64,000 nucleotides of DNA, from assembly GCA_965214335.1 (NCBI GenBank), contig CBDCBO010000019.1:1-64000 (forward strand). The letters are read 5' to 3'. The notes below the pieces were generated by a model. It searched no databases and was not told the DNA's origin. It saw only the letters and a list, made by a program, of their open reading frames with translations. The DNA is from Velthaea sp965214335 (lineage in GTDB: Bacteria > Vulcanimicrobiota > Vulcanimicrobiia > Vulcanimicrobiales > Vulcanimicrobiaceae). Below, piece after piece: positions 1-9,405 of the stretch. Each line of letters opens with the position of its first letter. Position 1 is the stretch's first letter. The translations under genes were made by a program, and so were the position numbers.

Positions 1-1213
1 TTCGAGCGGCTGCGCGCGACCGGCGACATCTATCTCGGCACCTATGAAGGCTGGTATTGCACCAACGACGAGACGTTTTGGCCGGAATCGAAACTCATCG
101 ACGGCCGGTGTCCCAATCCGGAATGCCGGCGCGTCGTCGATTGGCTGTCCGAAGAAGACTGGTTCTTCAAGCTATCGGCATATCGCGATCGGCTCATCGC
201 ATACTTTAAAGAGCACCGCGACTTCGTGCGGCCGCAATCGGTGTGGAACGAAATGATCGTGACGCTCGAAGGCGGCCTCGACGATCTGTCGATCTCGCGC
301 ACGAGCTTCGATTGGGGCATCCCGTTGCCGGGCGGCGTCATGTATGTTTGGTTCGACGCGTTGCTCAATTACATCACGGCAACGGGCTGGCACGACGATC
401 CCGAACTCTTTGCCCGCGTCTGGCCGGCCAGCGTGCAACTCGTCGGCAAAGAGATCGCGCGCTTTCACACCATCATCTGGCCCGCGATGCTGTGGGCGCT
501 GGGTTTGGAGCCGCCCAAGATGGTGTTCGCCCACGGCTGGATTCTCAGCGACGGCCAGAAAATGTCCAAGAGTTTGGGCAACGTGTTCGATCCGTTCGCG
601 CTCGTCGACGTGTACGGCGCCGATTCGATTCGCTATTTTCTGTTGCGCGAAGCGCCGTTCGGCAGCGACTTCACGGTATCCGAGGAGAAGCTGCGCACGC
701 GCCACAATAGCGATCTCGGCAACGATCTGGGCAACCTGCTGCGGGCGGTCGCTCGCGATGCTCTCGAAATACCGCAACGGACTGGTGCCGCCGGCGAGCG
801 CGTCGCAGTTCGGCGAACGCTTTGCCGACGTCGGCGCGACGGTGTACGAACGCGTTACCAACCTGCAATTCCGTGAAGCACTCGATGCGATTTGGGAATT
901 GGTCACCGCGCTCAACCGTGAGATCGAAGAGCGAAAACCGTGGACGTTACACAAAGAGGGCTTGGGCGACCGGCTCGACGCCGTGCTATACGACGTGTGC
1001 GAAGGTTTGCGCTGGCTGGCGATCCTCGTTCATCCGTTCATGCCTGACAAAGGCAGCGAAATTTGGCGCCAACTGGGTTTGCCCGGAACGCCCGCCGTGC
1101 TGTGGCGCGACGAACTTGTGTGGGGCGGCCTAGCGGCAAACACGCAAACCGATCCCGGCGCGGCGCTGTTTCCACGCATCGATCCTCCCGCGGCCGCCGC
1201 ATCAGCATCATGA
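1..1213 (+). CDS. metG: Methionyl-tRNA synthetase, 5'-truncated by the window edge, with a +1 frameshift
   Basis: Class I aminoacyl-tRNA synthetase that charges tRNA-Met in the cytoplasm. The visible part starts inside the catalytic domain at the zinc-knuckle insertion (WYC, then CPNPEC). It contains the family signature DGQKMSKSLGN (about nt 553-585) and the helical anticodon-binding domain. Nt 1 to about 745 read in frame 1; from about nt 746 homology continues only in frame 2 (KYRNGLVP, then a normal C-terminus to the stop at 1213). Dropping one G from the GGG at 743-745 restores the conserved NLLRRSLAML segment, so the DNA carries one extra base there. The stop overlaps the tatD start as ATGA (1210-1213), and metG-tatD is a common pairing. 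The identification is secure. The frameshift is probably an assembly error, because metG is essential in most bacteria. Confidence 0.93.
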
Positions 1214-1980
1214 TTGACACGCATGCCCACGTTCACGATCCGAAATTCGATCCGGATCGCGAAGCGATGCTGGCCCGGGCGCGCGCCGCCGGCATCGAAG
1301 CGATCGTGACGATCGGCTGCGATCTCGCCGATAGCCGCCGCGCGCTCGATGTCGCGCAAACGTACGGGCTGGCCGCGTCGATCGGCATCCATCCGCACGA
1401 GGCGGCTACGGCTCCGGCGGACATTGCGACGGCCTTCGACGAACTGGCCGCCGGACACGCCGAACGTATCGTCGCCATTGGTGAGACGGGTTTCGACTAC
1501 TATTACAACCATAGCCCGGCGGCCGATCAGCGCCGCGTTCTGATCGCGCACATCGACTACGCGCGCCGGAAGAACTTGCCGCTGGTGTTTCACGTGCGCG
1601 ACGCGTTCGCCGACTTCGTGGCTGTTCTACGCGAACACTTCGATCCGGCGACCATGCGCGGCGTTATCCACTGCTTCACCGGAACGGATGTCGAAGCGTA
1701 CACCTTCGTCAATGAGTTCGGACTAAAGCTCGGCATCGGCGGCGTGGTGACATTCAAAACCGCGGAACCACTACGTGAGGCGATTCGCGTGGTCGGCCTC
1801 GATCATCTCATTCTCGAAACCGACTGCCCGTACTTGGCTCCCGTGCCGCACCGCGGCCAGCGCAACGAGCCCGCTTTTCTGGTCGAGTCATTCCGGCGCG
1901 TTGCCGACGAGCTGGGCTGCGAGCCGGATGACGTCGCGCGCCGCACCACTGAAAACGCCCGCCGGCTATTTTGCCTTTAG
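1210..1980 (+). CDS. tatD: TatD family metal-dependent DNase
   Basis: This 256-residue TIM-barrel hydrolase belongs to the TatD/YcfH family, whose members are metal-dependent 3'-5' DNA exonucleases in the cytoplasm. The N-terminal metal motif DTHAHVHD follows the start Met directly. Further metal-ligand motifs are visible: IGETGFDYY, the VFHVRDA region, IHCFTG and ETDCPYLAP near the C-terminus. ATG 1210 was chosen because it overlaps the metG stop and places THAH at the usual distance from the N-terminus. Translational coupling to metG is likely. Confidence 0.93.
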   Translation: MIDTHAHVHDPKFDPDREAMLARARAAGIEAIVTIGCDLADSRRALDVAQTYGLAASIGIHPHEAATAPADIATAFDELAAGHAERIVAIGETGFDYYYNHSPAADQRRVLIAHIDYARRKNLPLVFHVRDAFADFVAVLREHFDPATMRGVIHCFTGTDVEAYTFVNEFGLKLGIGGVVTFKTAEPLREAIRVVGLDHLILETDCPYLAPVPHRGQRNEPAFLVESFRRVADELGCEPDDVARRTTENARRLFCL

Positions 1981-2187
1981 GGGTTCGACCCCGTAAGACG
2001 ATTCGCGCACTCAGCCCAAATCGCACGCGCTCACGAGAGACTCTAGGCGCGCATCGTTTATTCATGATGCGATTGGCCGCGCTGGTTTCGCATGGACCTC
2101 GTATGCATACGGAGGACCTCTCGACACGCGTTCGGCGCGATATGCCACTGCGTTAAATTACAGCAACGGCGGCCGCAACGCGGACGC

Positions 2188-3072
2188 TTACCTAAGCGGA
2201 ATCGCCGCGTCCCAGTTGGATTCGAACGCCGCGCGCAGTTGATCGACGATCGTCGGCTGACGCGTTGCAAGGCCCCAATCACGTTGGGCGCCGAGGACGC
2301 CGCGCGCGTACGTTGCGTTGGCTGAACCGGCCCAGGCGGCATGCGCGGCGACGGCCAGCTTTTCGTCTAAATCCAAACCGTCCGCGTTGCCGGTCCGGAC
2401 ATTGACGCCCAAGGCCGCCAAATGGGTGAGACGCGCGCGTTCGTGCGCGCCGGCGGCGCCGGTTCCAGCGGCCTCGCGCCCGGCCACGATCAACCGCGTC
2501 GGCAAACCGGCTTTCGCGCGTGCGAGCAGCGCGTTGTACACGGAGCCGCTGCCGAACGATTCGCTCTCAACGGCAAGCGGCGTCGCGCCGGCCCCCCGAA
2601 TCACCTCGCACTCCAAGAATTGCGCGTCGCTTTTCGTGGTCCGCAGGTGCCCGTCGGAACCCGGCTCGCCGGCGAGCGCCGCCCGAACTGCCGCGACGTC
2701 ATCCGCATCGGAGTCGCGAATAACGGTTTCGTTGCCGTCGCCAGCCCAGTTCCGGTCGTCGAGCCAGGCGACGCCATCGACGACCGCGGCCTTCATGTGC
2801 AACACGGGTGACCCCGGCGCGGTCAATCCGGCGTCGGCACCAGCGGCCGATAGCCGCGCGACGGCGTCAGCGTTGGCGGTGTGCAAGGATTGCGCCGCAT
2901 CGTCCAACGGATCGCGTTCGAGCCGGACGCGCACGGCGGCCCCGGCCTGGGCTGCGGCCAACAACGCATCGCGCACGTTTCCGCCGCGCAACGTGTAGGC
3001 TGAGAAATCGATGCGCTGCGCCGTCGCGACGGTCGTAGCGAAAGCGGAGACGGACGAAAGCGCGATAGCCAC
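2188..3072 (-). CDS. Phospholipase D-like (HKD) domain protein, probably exported
   Basis: A protein of 294 residues from a GTG start at 3072; an in-frame TGA lies just upstream, so no longer start exists. The N-terminus is hydrophobic and alanine-rich and could be a signal peptide, though it lacks the usual positive charges. Around residues 112-130 it has a good PLD motif, HMKAAVVDG followed by WLDDRNW. A second, degenerate half occurs near residues 235-255 (LDEKLAV then AGSAN), in which the expected His is replaced. PLD-superfamily enzymes cleave phosphodiesters using two HKD motifs, so activity with one intact motif is uncertain. The gene is divergent from menG. Substrate unknown. Confidence 0.7.
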   Translation of the reverse strand: MAIALSSVSAFATTVATAQRIDFSAYTLRGGNVRDALLAAAQAGAAVRVRLERDPLDDAAQSLHTANADAVARLSAAGADAGLTAPGSPVLHMKAAVVDGVAWLDDRNWAGDGNETVIRDSDADDVAAVRAALAGEPGSDGHLRTTKSDAQFLECEVIRGAGATPLAVESESFGSGSVYNALLARAKAGLPTRLIVAGREAAGTGAAGAHERARLTHLAALGVNVRTGNADGLDLDEKLAVAAHAAWAGSANATYARGVLGAQRDWGLATRQPTIVDQLRAAFESNWDAAIPLR

Positions 3073-3254
3073 CGCAGCCGATCACGACCGCCGATCCTCG
3101 AGCAAGGATGAAGCCGGCGTACAGATTTCGTCGGACCAGCGTGCCGTCGGACCGCTCAGCGCCGCACCGCCCGGCGGTCGGGCACCCTTCGCGGCCGGGC
3201 CGGGTCAAAGATCGGGGACAGGCGACGGCGAAACCACCCGGTCGCAAGCAAACG

Positions 3255-3950
3255 ATGGATAAAGCTTTGTACGTCCGCGAAATGTTCGCGGCGATCGCGC
3301 CGCGCTACGACGCGACCAATAAGATTCTCACGGCAGGCGTTGATGAAGCCTGGCGCAAGCGCGCGATCGCGGAGCTGGCCGCCGGCGAGCGGGCGCACCT
3401 GCTCGATTTGTGCTGCGGGACCGGCGACCTCGTATTTCACGTCTTGCGGGCTAAACCGCTCGTCACCGTGACCGGCGCCGACTTCTGCGCTCCGATGTTG
3501 AGCGGTGCACGCCTGCGGGCGCAGCGTGAGGATCCGGCTCACCGGGCCGAATTCATTGAAGCCGACGTGATGGCGCTGCCGTTCGCGGACCGAACCTTCG
3601 ACGGTGCCACGATGGGCTTCTCGATGCGCAATGTGGTCGATATCGTCGCGACGTTGCGCGAAGCCCGGCGAGTGCTCAAACCCGGCACGCGCTTCGTCAA
3701 TCTGGACGTGTCCAAGGCGCCCAATCCGCTGTTCCGGCGACTCTTCAACCTCTATTTTTACGGTCTCGTGCCGCTGATCGGCGGCCTGGTGGGCGGGTCG
3801 AAAACCGCCTACCGGTATCTGCCCAACTCATTGACGAATTATCCGGACGCGAACGCGCTAGCCGACCGGTTTCGCAGCGCCGGCTTCACCGATGTCCGCT
3901 ACCTGCGGCTCGGCGGCGGCGCCGTCGCCATCCATACCGGGGTCGCTTGA
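3255..3950 (+). CDS. menG: Demethylmenaquinone / ubiquinone methyltransferase
   Basis: SAM-dependent C-methyltransferase of the UbiE/MenG family (231 residues), which performs the last ring methylation of menaquinone (or ubiquinone) at the inner membrane surface. The N-terminus VREMFAAIAPRYDATNKI is diagnostic. The SAM-binding loop LDLCCGTGDL and the motif GFSMRNVVD (family consensus GxRNxxD) are present, and the conserved segment YRYLPNSLTNYPD lies near the C-terminus. ATG 3255 puts the family N-terminus in place. The stop overlaps the start of the polyprenyl synthase, linking head-group and tail synthesis. Menaquinone is the likelier product because the rest of the window looks non-proteobacterial, but the sequence alone does not decide. 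Confidence 0.93.
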   Translation: MDKALYVREMFAAIAPRYDATNKILTAGVDEAWRKRAIAELAAGERAHLLDLCCGTGDLVFHVLRAKPLVTVTGADFCAPMLSGARLRAQREDPAHRAEFIEADVMALPFADRTFDGATMGFSMRNVVDIVATLREARRVLKPGTRFVNLDVSKAPNPLFRRLFNLYFYGLVPLIGGLVGGSKTAYRYLPNSLTNYPDANALADRFRSAGFTDVRYLRLGGGAVAIHTGVA

Positions 3951-4915
3951 TGCTTCAGAAGCGCCCCGTTACGGAACCCGATCTGTATACGCTCGTCGAG
4001 AATTTTTTCCAGAATTCATTTTCGACCGGCAACGAGCTGATTACCGAAGCCGTCCGGCGCATGCTCGCCGCCGGCGGGAAACGACTTCGGCCGCGCTTCA
4101 CCCTGCTCGCCGCGGAAGCGATGGGGGCACGCGCGACGGACCATTTGCCGCTGGCCGCGTATATGGAGCTCATCCACGTCGCCACCCTCATTCACGACGA
4201 CGTCGTGGACGGGGCCGATACGCGGCGCGGCGTCAACGCGACCGCGGTCGACTTCGGCAATCGCATCAGCGTCCTGGCCGGCGATTACCTCTTCGCCTGG
4301 ATTTTCAAGAACGTCACCGCCGGTTATCCGCACCCCGTGCCCAACATCCTCAGTTCAACCTTGGCCGATATCACCGACGGCGAAGTGCTGCAGTTGCGGG
4401 CGCTGGGCGATCTCGATATGCGCTTGTCCCAATACGTCGAGGTCGCCACCAAAAAGACGGCCCAGCTGTTCGCGGCCTCGTGCGAATGCGGGGCGATCAT
4501 GGGCGGCGGTAACGCAACTGCCGTCAAAGCCGTCCGCGATTTTGGGCTCAATTTCGGGATCGCGTTCCAGATGCAGGACGACCTGCTCGACATGACCGGC
4601 GACGAACGCATCCTCGGTAAGCCCGTCGGGAACGATCTGCGTGAGAAAAAGATGACGATTCCGACGATTTTCGCCCTTGACGGTGCCGCTCGGACCTTTC
4701 GGACCGACGTCGAACGTTTCTACGGGCAAGACGATGAAACGCGCGAACGTATCGGTGAGATCGTTGCGGGAATTGGCGCCCATGGCGGCTTTACCAAAAC
4801 GAAGGTTGCGATCGCCGATTACCTCGAGCGCGCTAAAGTGTCCCTTGCTCCCTTGGGGAACGTTCCCGCCCGCGCCGAATTTGTTGCTATCGCGGACACG
4901 CTGCTCAAGAGCTAG
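3950..4915 (+). CDS. Trans-isoprenyl (polyprenyl) diphosphate synthase
   Basis: Long-chain prenyl diphosphate synthase (321 residues) that extends FPP/GGPP with IPP to make the isoprenoid tail of the respiratory quinone. The GGKRLRPR substrate-binding motif, the first aspartate-rich motif in LIHDDVVDGADTRRG and the second in FQMQDDLLDMTGD are all intact. A downstream GKPVGNDLREKKMTIP segment is typical of HepT/IspB-type enzymes. ATG 3950 overlaps the menG stop (TGATG); a TTG one codon earlier is possible but less likely. Placement directly after menG supports a role in the quinone side chain. Chain length cannot be read from the sequence. Confidence 0.92.
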   Translation: MLQKRPVTEPDLYTLVENFFQNSFSTGNELITEAVRRMLAAGGKRLRPRFTLLAAEAMGARATDHLPLAAYMELIHVATLIHDDVVDGADTRRGVNATAVDFGNRISVLAGDYLFAWIFKNVTAGYPHPVPNILSSTLADITDGEVLQLRALGDLDMRLSQYVEVATKKTAQLFAASCECGAIMGGGNATAVKAVRDFGLNFGIAFQMQDDLLDMTGDERILGKPVGNDLREKKMTIPTIFALDGAARTFRTDVERFYGQDDETRERIGEIVAGIGAHGGFTKTKVAIADYLERAKVSLAPLGNVPARAEFVAIADTLLKS

Positions 4916-4944
4916 CGTCAGCCAGCCGGAGGCCTGCCAACTCT

Positions 4945-5235
4945 ATGTCACTTACATTCATTCCCCTGCTCGCATTCCTCGGTCCTGAAACGTGGATCAT
5001 CCTCGTTGTCGCGGGCGGCGTGCTGATCTTCGGCGCCGACAAGTTGCCCAAGCTCGCGCGCAGCGCCGGTCAAGCCAAGAAAGAGTTTCTCGTCGGCCAA
5101 GCGGAGGCCGACATCGCGGCTGAAAATGCGCGTGCCGACGCTCGCAAACGCGCCGAGGCGGCGGCCGCCGCGGCAACGGCGCCGGTGGCCGAAACGCCGG
5201 GCACGGCCGGCAGTCCATCGGCGCACCCGCTCTGA
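4945..5235 (+). CDS. tatA: Sec-independent protein translocase subunit TatA/E
   Basis: Small Tat subunit (96 residues) that forms the export pore for folded proteins. It has one N-terminal membrane helix (about residues 14-30), then the characteristic FGADKLPKLARSAGQAKKEF hinge and amphipathic helix, and an Ala-rich charged tail. It lies just upstream of tatC. No separate tatB is seen, so this may be a TatA/TatC-type system in which one TatA-like protein serves both roles. A likely substrate, the Rieske protein with a twin-arginine signal, is encoded at 12471-13103. Confidence 0.9.
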   Translation: MSLTFIPLLAFLGPETWIILVVAGGVLIFGADKLPKLARSAGQAKKEFLVGQAEADIAAENARADARKRAEAAAAAATAPVAETPGTAGSPSAHPL

Positions 5236-5244
5236 CCGCGACCG

Positions 5245-6021
5245 ATGCTCACCGAGCAGCGCTCCGCGGACGGCGCTGACGTGCCGGAGTGGGATCAGAA
5301 AGAAATGCCGTTTACGGAGCACCTGCGGGAGCTCCGGAACCGGCTCGTCATTTGTCTCGTCGTGGTCGGCGGTTTGGGCGCGCTGCTGTTCTGGCCGTCG
5401 CAATACGTCATTCCTTGGATGACGCATCTCTATTTTCCGGGGATTCGGCTGCACGCATTCGGACCCGCCGAAGTCATCATCGTCGAATTCAAATTTTCGA
5501 TCTATGCCGCGCTCGTGCTCGGCTTGCCCGTCATTTTGTATCAGATTTGGATGTTCATCGTGCCGGCGTTTCACCCGCGCACCCGGCGGATGGTGTACGC
5601 CTACGTGCTGCCGTCGCTGCTGTTGGGACTCTGCGGGATTGCCTTCGCGCACTTTTTAGTGATTCCAAAAGTTACCGCGGCGCTGTTGATGATCACCAAT
5701 CAAGTCGCTGAAGAAACGTTCGGCATCGAATCGACGATGAACCTCATCCTGATTTTGCTGTTGGCGTTCGCACTCGTTTTTCAGACTCCGGTGGTCATGG
5801 TGTTACTCGCGCGGATCGGCGTCATCAACGTTACGATGCTGCGCAAATACCGCCGGTATGCGGCGTTCGGAATACTTTGTGCCGGCGGTATTCTGGCGCC
5901 TGACGCGTCGCCCACCACGATGCTGCTGATCGCCGCGCCGATGTACGTCCTCTACGAAATCTCGATTTGGGTCATCGTGCTGCTCGAGAAGTCGTGGAAG
6001 CGTGAAGCTGCGTTCGCGTAG
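5245..6021 (+). CDS. tatC: Sec-independent protein translocase subunit TatC
   Basis: Polytopic inner-membrane receptor for twin-arginine signal peptides (258 residues, six predicted membrane helices). Family hallmarks are the N-terminal MPFTEHLRELRNRL, the FKFSIYAALVLGLPVILYQ-type segment in the second and third helices, FIVPAFHPRTRR, and the late APDASPTTMLLIAAPMYVLYE motif. The charged soluble N-terminus of about 30 residues is typical. It is separated by 9 nt from tatA and lies 11 nt before resB, so tatA-tatC-resB-ccsA is probably one transcription unit for export and cytochrome biogenesis. Confidence 0.95.
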   Translation: MLTEQRSADGADVPEWDQKEMPFTEHLRELRNRLVICLVVVGGLGALLFWPSQYVIPWMTHLYFPGIRLHAFGPAEVIIVEFKFSIYAALVLGLPVILYQIWMFIVPAFHPRTRRMVYAYVLPSLLLGLCGIAFAHFLVIPKVTAALLMITNQVAEETFGIESTMNLILILLLAFALVFQTPVVMVLLARIGVINVTMLRKYRRYAAFGILCAGGILAPDASPTTMLLIAAPMYVLYEISIWVIVLLEKSWKREAAFA

Positions 6022-6032
6022 CGTTACGACTG

Positions 6033-7445
6033 ATGGCAACCGTCAATCCAAGCCTGCGCCGCAATCCGTTAGCCGACGTGCGGGACGAGTTCCTTTCGTT
6101 ATTTGCAAACGTCTTGTTTGCCGTTTCGTTGTTTGCCGTCTGGGGTGGACTGACGCTCATCGGCGTAATCGTCGACCAGGGCAAAGATTCCAGCTTTTAC
6201 TGGCAGAATTATGCGCCGCCGCTGGCGCGACTGGTGCTGCGCCTCGACCTCGACAACATCTATCACTCGACCGCCTACGTGGGGATCATCGGACTCATCC
6301 TGGCGTCGCTGGCGGTCTGCACGTTCAAGCGCGTGATTCCGGCTCGCTTACCGCCGCTGCGCGCGGTGAAGATCGACAAGATCCCGCTCAACGCATCGGT
6401 CACCGTGCGCGGCGAAGAGGAAGACGTGCGCGGCCGGGTGGCCGCGTTCTTCGGCGCTCGCGGCTGGCAAGTGCGCAAGCGCGACATCGCCGGCGACGAA
6501 TGGGTGTTTGCCGACAAACATAATTGGGCGCGGCGCGGCGTGCTCGTAGCGCACGTTGGTTTCGTGATTATCGCGGCCGGAACGTCGATCTATTGGGCCA
6601 AGGGCTTCAGCGGCACGACCGCCGTCATCTCCGGTGAATCAATTGTCATTCCCGAGACCAAAGCAAGAATCAAGCTGGACCGCTTCGGTTATCGGATCGA
6701 TCCGGTGCAAACGAAAAGCGGCACGGTGTATCAGCCGATCGACTACGTTTCCGACATAACGTACACTGGCCGCGACGGAAGCGCGCACAAGGCGATACTG
6801 CGCGTGAACCATCCGCTGACGATCGACGGCACCGACTATTATCAGGCATCGTACGGCTATGCGATCGATTTTACGCTGACGCAGAACGGCGCCCCGGTTG
6901 CAACGTCGCCGCGCGGGCCGCTCAAAGAAGGCGGCGCCTTTCCGATCGGCACGTCGAATCGCGCAATTCAGTACACGCAGTTCATCGGCACCATCGACCG
7001 CCGCACGGGCCAGCCGGCTCCCGACCCGCGGCCCAACGATCCGGCCGTCGTGATCGGCGCGTTCGAGGGCGATCGAGCCGTCGGCCGAGCCCTCATTCCG
7101 CTTGGCGGCAGCATCGATCTGGGCGGCGGCTACCGGCTCGCCGCGAATCGGTACACGCTGTATTCAGGACTGCAATACCGCTACGATCCGGGCATTCCGC
7201 TCGTCGGCGTCGGCGCGTTCGTGCTCTTGGCGGGATTGTGCATCTCCTTCTACCTTCTGCCGGCCCGGCTGTACGTGCACGTTAGCGGATCGAGCCGCAC
7301 TTGGCGTATCGGCGTGGCGGCGACGACGGTCAAAGGGTATACCATCTACGAAGAGCAGTTTGCCGCTCTCGTCGAAGCGCTCAAGCGGTCGGAGGACACA
7401 CCGCGTGGCAACCGGACCGCGACGCCCGCGTTCGGACCCGCCTAA
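6033..7445 (+). CDS. resB: Cytochrome c biogenesis protein ResB/Ccs1
   Basis: System II cytochrome c maturation component (470 residues) that, with CcsA, delivers reduced haem to apocytochromes on the outer face of the inner membrane. Membrane helices are visible at about residues 23-48, 78-100 and 170-192, followed by a large extracytoplasmic domain and a last helix (about residues 388-415, PLVGVGAFVLLAGLC). The fold and order match ResB. Length fits the family. It is followed after 35 nt by ccsA, its obligate partner. Confidence 0.9.
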   Translation: MATVNPSLRRNPLADVRDEFLSLFANVLFAVSLFAVWGGLTLIGVIVDQGKDSSFYWQNYAPPLARLVLRLDLDNIYHSTAYVGIIGLILASLAVCTFKRVIPARLPPLRAVKIDKIPLNASVTVRGEEEDVRGRVAAFFGARGWQVRKRDIAGDEWVFADKHNWARRGVLVAHVGFVIIAAGTSIYWAKGFSGTTAVISGESIVIPETKARIKLDRFGYRIDPVQTKSGTVYQPIDYVSDITYTGRDGSAHKAILRVNHPLTIDGTDYYQASYGYAIDFTLTQNGAPVATSPRGPLKEGGAFPIGTSNRAIQYTQFIGTIDRRTGQPAPDPRPNDPAVVIGAFEGDRAVGRALIPLGGSIDLGGGYRLAANRYTLYSGLQYRYDPGIPLVGVGAFVLLAGLCISFYLLPARLYVHVSGSSRTWRIGVAATTVKGYTIYEEQFAALVEALKRSEDTPRGNRTATPAFGPA

Positions 7446-7480
7446 GCGCCGTACCGGAAACCTTTGAGGAGCACGCGATC

Positions 7481-8470
7481 ATGGATCCATCGAAACAAGC
7501 GCTCGACCAATTTTTGCTCGTTGTCGGCATCTCGGCCTACGTCACCGGAACGCTGGTGTGCATCGGCTATTTTCTCTCGCGCTCGAGCTTGCTCAAAACG
7601 ATCGGCATGCCGCTCGCGGCGATCGGCTGTATCGCGCAATTCGCCGAACTCGGTGCGCGCTGGAACATGACCGGCGTTTGGCCGCTCACGAATTTGTACG
7701 GCTCACTGTCGCTATTTAGCGCGTTCGGCGTTTTGATTTTCATGCTCTTCGCGCTCAAATACGATCTCTGGTTCATCGGCTTCGGCGTCTTGGGAATTGC
7801 GGCAATCACGCTCGGTTACGCAACGACCTGGAATGAAGGCTACATGCCGGCCGTTCCGGCGCTGCAATCGTACTGGATCAAAGTCCACGTTCCGCTGGTG
7901 ATCGCTTCGTACGCGTCGTTCATGGTCGCCTTCGTCGTGTCGCTGATCTATCTGCTCAAAGCCGCATTCGAAAACCGACTCACCAGCGGCGGCACGGTAA
8001 ATGCGCAAGCTGCCGGCGCCGGCGCGACGCTCGGCGTCAGCATGTCGGCAGCCTATCGCGTGGCGCCGACGGCAGTCGGCCGGATCAAGAGCGACACGCC
8101 CAACATCGACGCCGCGGCGGCGCGCGGCGATTTTTGGGGCTTGTGGTTAGCCGGACTACCGTCGCTGGGCAAACTCGATATTCTTACCTACCGCATCGTG
8201 GCCGTCGGTTTGCCGTTGCTTACCGTCGGGATCATCACCGGCGCGTGGTGGGCCAAGGAAGCATGGGGCGCCTACTGGCAATGGGATCCCAAAGAAACGG
8301 CCGCGCTCACGTCGTGGATCATTTACGCTGCCTACATGCATTTGCACACCCGCAGCGCGTGGCGCGGTTCACGGACGGCGTGGGTGAGCGTCATTGGCTT
8401 TATCTCAATCGTGTTTTGCTATCTCGGCGTCAACATTTTCATCAGCGGCTTGCACTCGTATAAGATGTGA
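7481..8470 (+). CDS. ccsA: Cytochrome c biogenesis protein CcsA (ResC/CcsB)
   Basis: Haem-handling membrane protein of System II (329 residues, multiple helices). The tryptophan-rich WWD-type motif is clear: GAWWAKEAWGAYWQWDPKE, followed by the conserved His-bearing segment YMHLHTRSAW. The start at ATG 7481 follows a good ribosome-binding site, GAGGA at 7466-7470. Together with resB this makes a complete System II machine, which suits the c-type haem sites encoded nearby (8667-9185 and the C-terminus of 13203-14723). A hydrophilic insert of about 60 residues around residue 170 is somewhat longer than usual. Confidence 0.93.
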   Translation: MDPSKQALDQFLLVVGISAYVTGTLVCIGYFLSRSSLLKTIGMPLAAIGCIAQFAELGARWNMTGVWPLTNLYGSLSLFSAFGVLIFMLFALKYDLWFIGFGVLGIAAITLGYATTWNEGYMPAVPALQSYWIKVHVPLVIASYASFMVAFVVSLIYLLKAAFENRLTSGGTVNAQAAGAGATLGVSMSAAYRVAPTAVGRIKSDTPNIDAAAARGDFWGLWLAGLPSLGKLDILTYRIVAVGLPLLTVGIITGAWWAKEAWGAYWQWDPKETAALTSWIIYAAYMHLHTRSAWRGSRTAWVSVIGFISIVFCYLGVNIFISGLHSYKM

Positions 8471-8666
8471 ATCCGGCGCTCCGGCGGGGAGCATGTGCGA
8501 ACACCGCCGGCACGTACGTACCTCGACTGCCTCCGTAGCTTCATAGTGTCAAGCTCCGACATGCATGCTCCGTGCGGTCTTGCGGCGCGCCATCTTTGTG
8601 GGCGGGCAGAGCAGCTCAATTAGCTAAACGACATTTACCGTTGGGGCGGCCGCTAGGGAAAACAAG

Positions 8667-9185
8667 CTATTCGACCGCGGCTTTTTTCCACTCGGCTTCG
8701 GCTTCGGGCGGTAAGTGGTCGGGCAGGTTCTTCATAAAATAAGTGATCTGCCAGATCTGTTCTTCAGTCAACGATTGCTTGTAAGACGGCATCGCGGTAA
8801 AGCGAATGCCGTGCTCGATCTTCCAATACGTTTCGCCTTCCGGATCGTCGTCGACGCCGTGTTTGCGAAACTGTGGCGGAGAGATATACAAACCTTTGGC
8901 GAGCACCGTCGTGTCGCCGGTGGCTGACCCATGGCACATCGCGCAGTGCACCGTGTACAGCTTCGCGCCGGCTACGATCGCTGCGGCGGAAGATGGAAAC
9001 GGATACGGCGGCTGTGGTGCGTCGCGCGCAATGGTGGCGTCGAGCGACGTATGCGCCATGAGTCGCTCGAGCGCCGGCGGCCGAACATCCGCCGTTGCCG
9101 GAACCAAACCGAACTTGACGACGACGACGAGGACGACCACGGCGAGGACGAGCGTTGCGACGATGCCTGCGAAAAACCGAACCAT
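8667..9185 (-). CDS. Membrane-anchored monohaem cytochrome c
   Basis: A protein of 172 residues with one N-terminal membrane anchor (residues 5-25, very Val-rich) and a single cytochrome c domain. The haem-binding motif is CAMCHG, and a plausible axial Met lies in TAMPSYKQSLT, followed by the usual C-terminal helix IWQITYFMKNLP. The start was set at ATG 9185 rather than an upstream alternative because it begins the membrane anchor immediately. It probably carries electrons between the bc complex and a terminal acceptor on the periplasmic side. It is divergent from selO and convergent with ccsA. The partner is unknown. Confidence 0.88.
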   Translation of the reverse strand: MVRFFAGIVATLVLAVVVLVVVVKFGLVPATADVRPPALERLMAHTSLDATIARDAPQPPYPFPSSAAAIVAGAKLYTVHCAMCHGSATGDTTVLAKGLYISPPQFRKHGVDDDPEGETYWKIEHGIRFTAMPSYKQSLTEEQIWQITYFMKNLPDHLPPEAEAEWKKAAVE

Positions 9186-9405
9186 GGTAGCGCTATTCCT
9201 CGCCCCAGGCTTGCCGCACTTTCCCAATCGACAGAGAACCGGTGGGATCGCGGCGACCCGTCAGACGCGAGCATCGACCGTCAGCGCGTCGGCCCTGAAT
9301 CAAATTCGACCGGCATCGGCGCCGATCATACTCGACGGCGCGCTTTGCGACTGCGCCGCTGCGGTACATGCCGCGCAACGCCGCGCAGCCGCGCGCGGTC
9401 TTGCG

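Noticed and set aside
740..752. Programmed frameshift in metG
   Set aside because: No slippery heptamer, internal Shine-Dalgarno or downstream structure was seen, and programmed shifting in metG is not known to me.
8585..8640. D-arm-like stretch (GCAGAGCAGCTCAATTAGCTAAACGAC)
   Set aside because: No anticodon stem, T loop or acceptor stem follows; not a tRNA.
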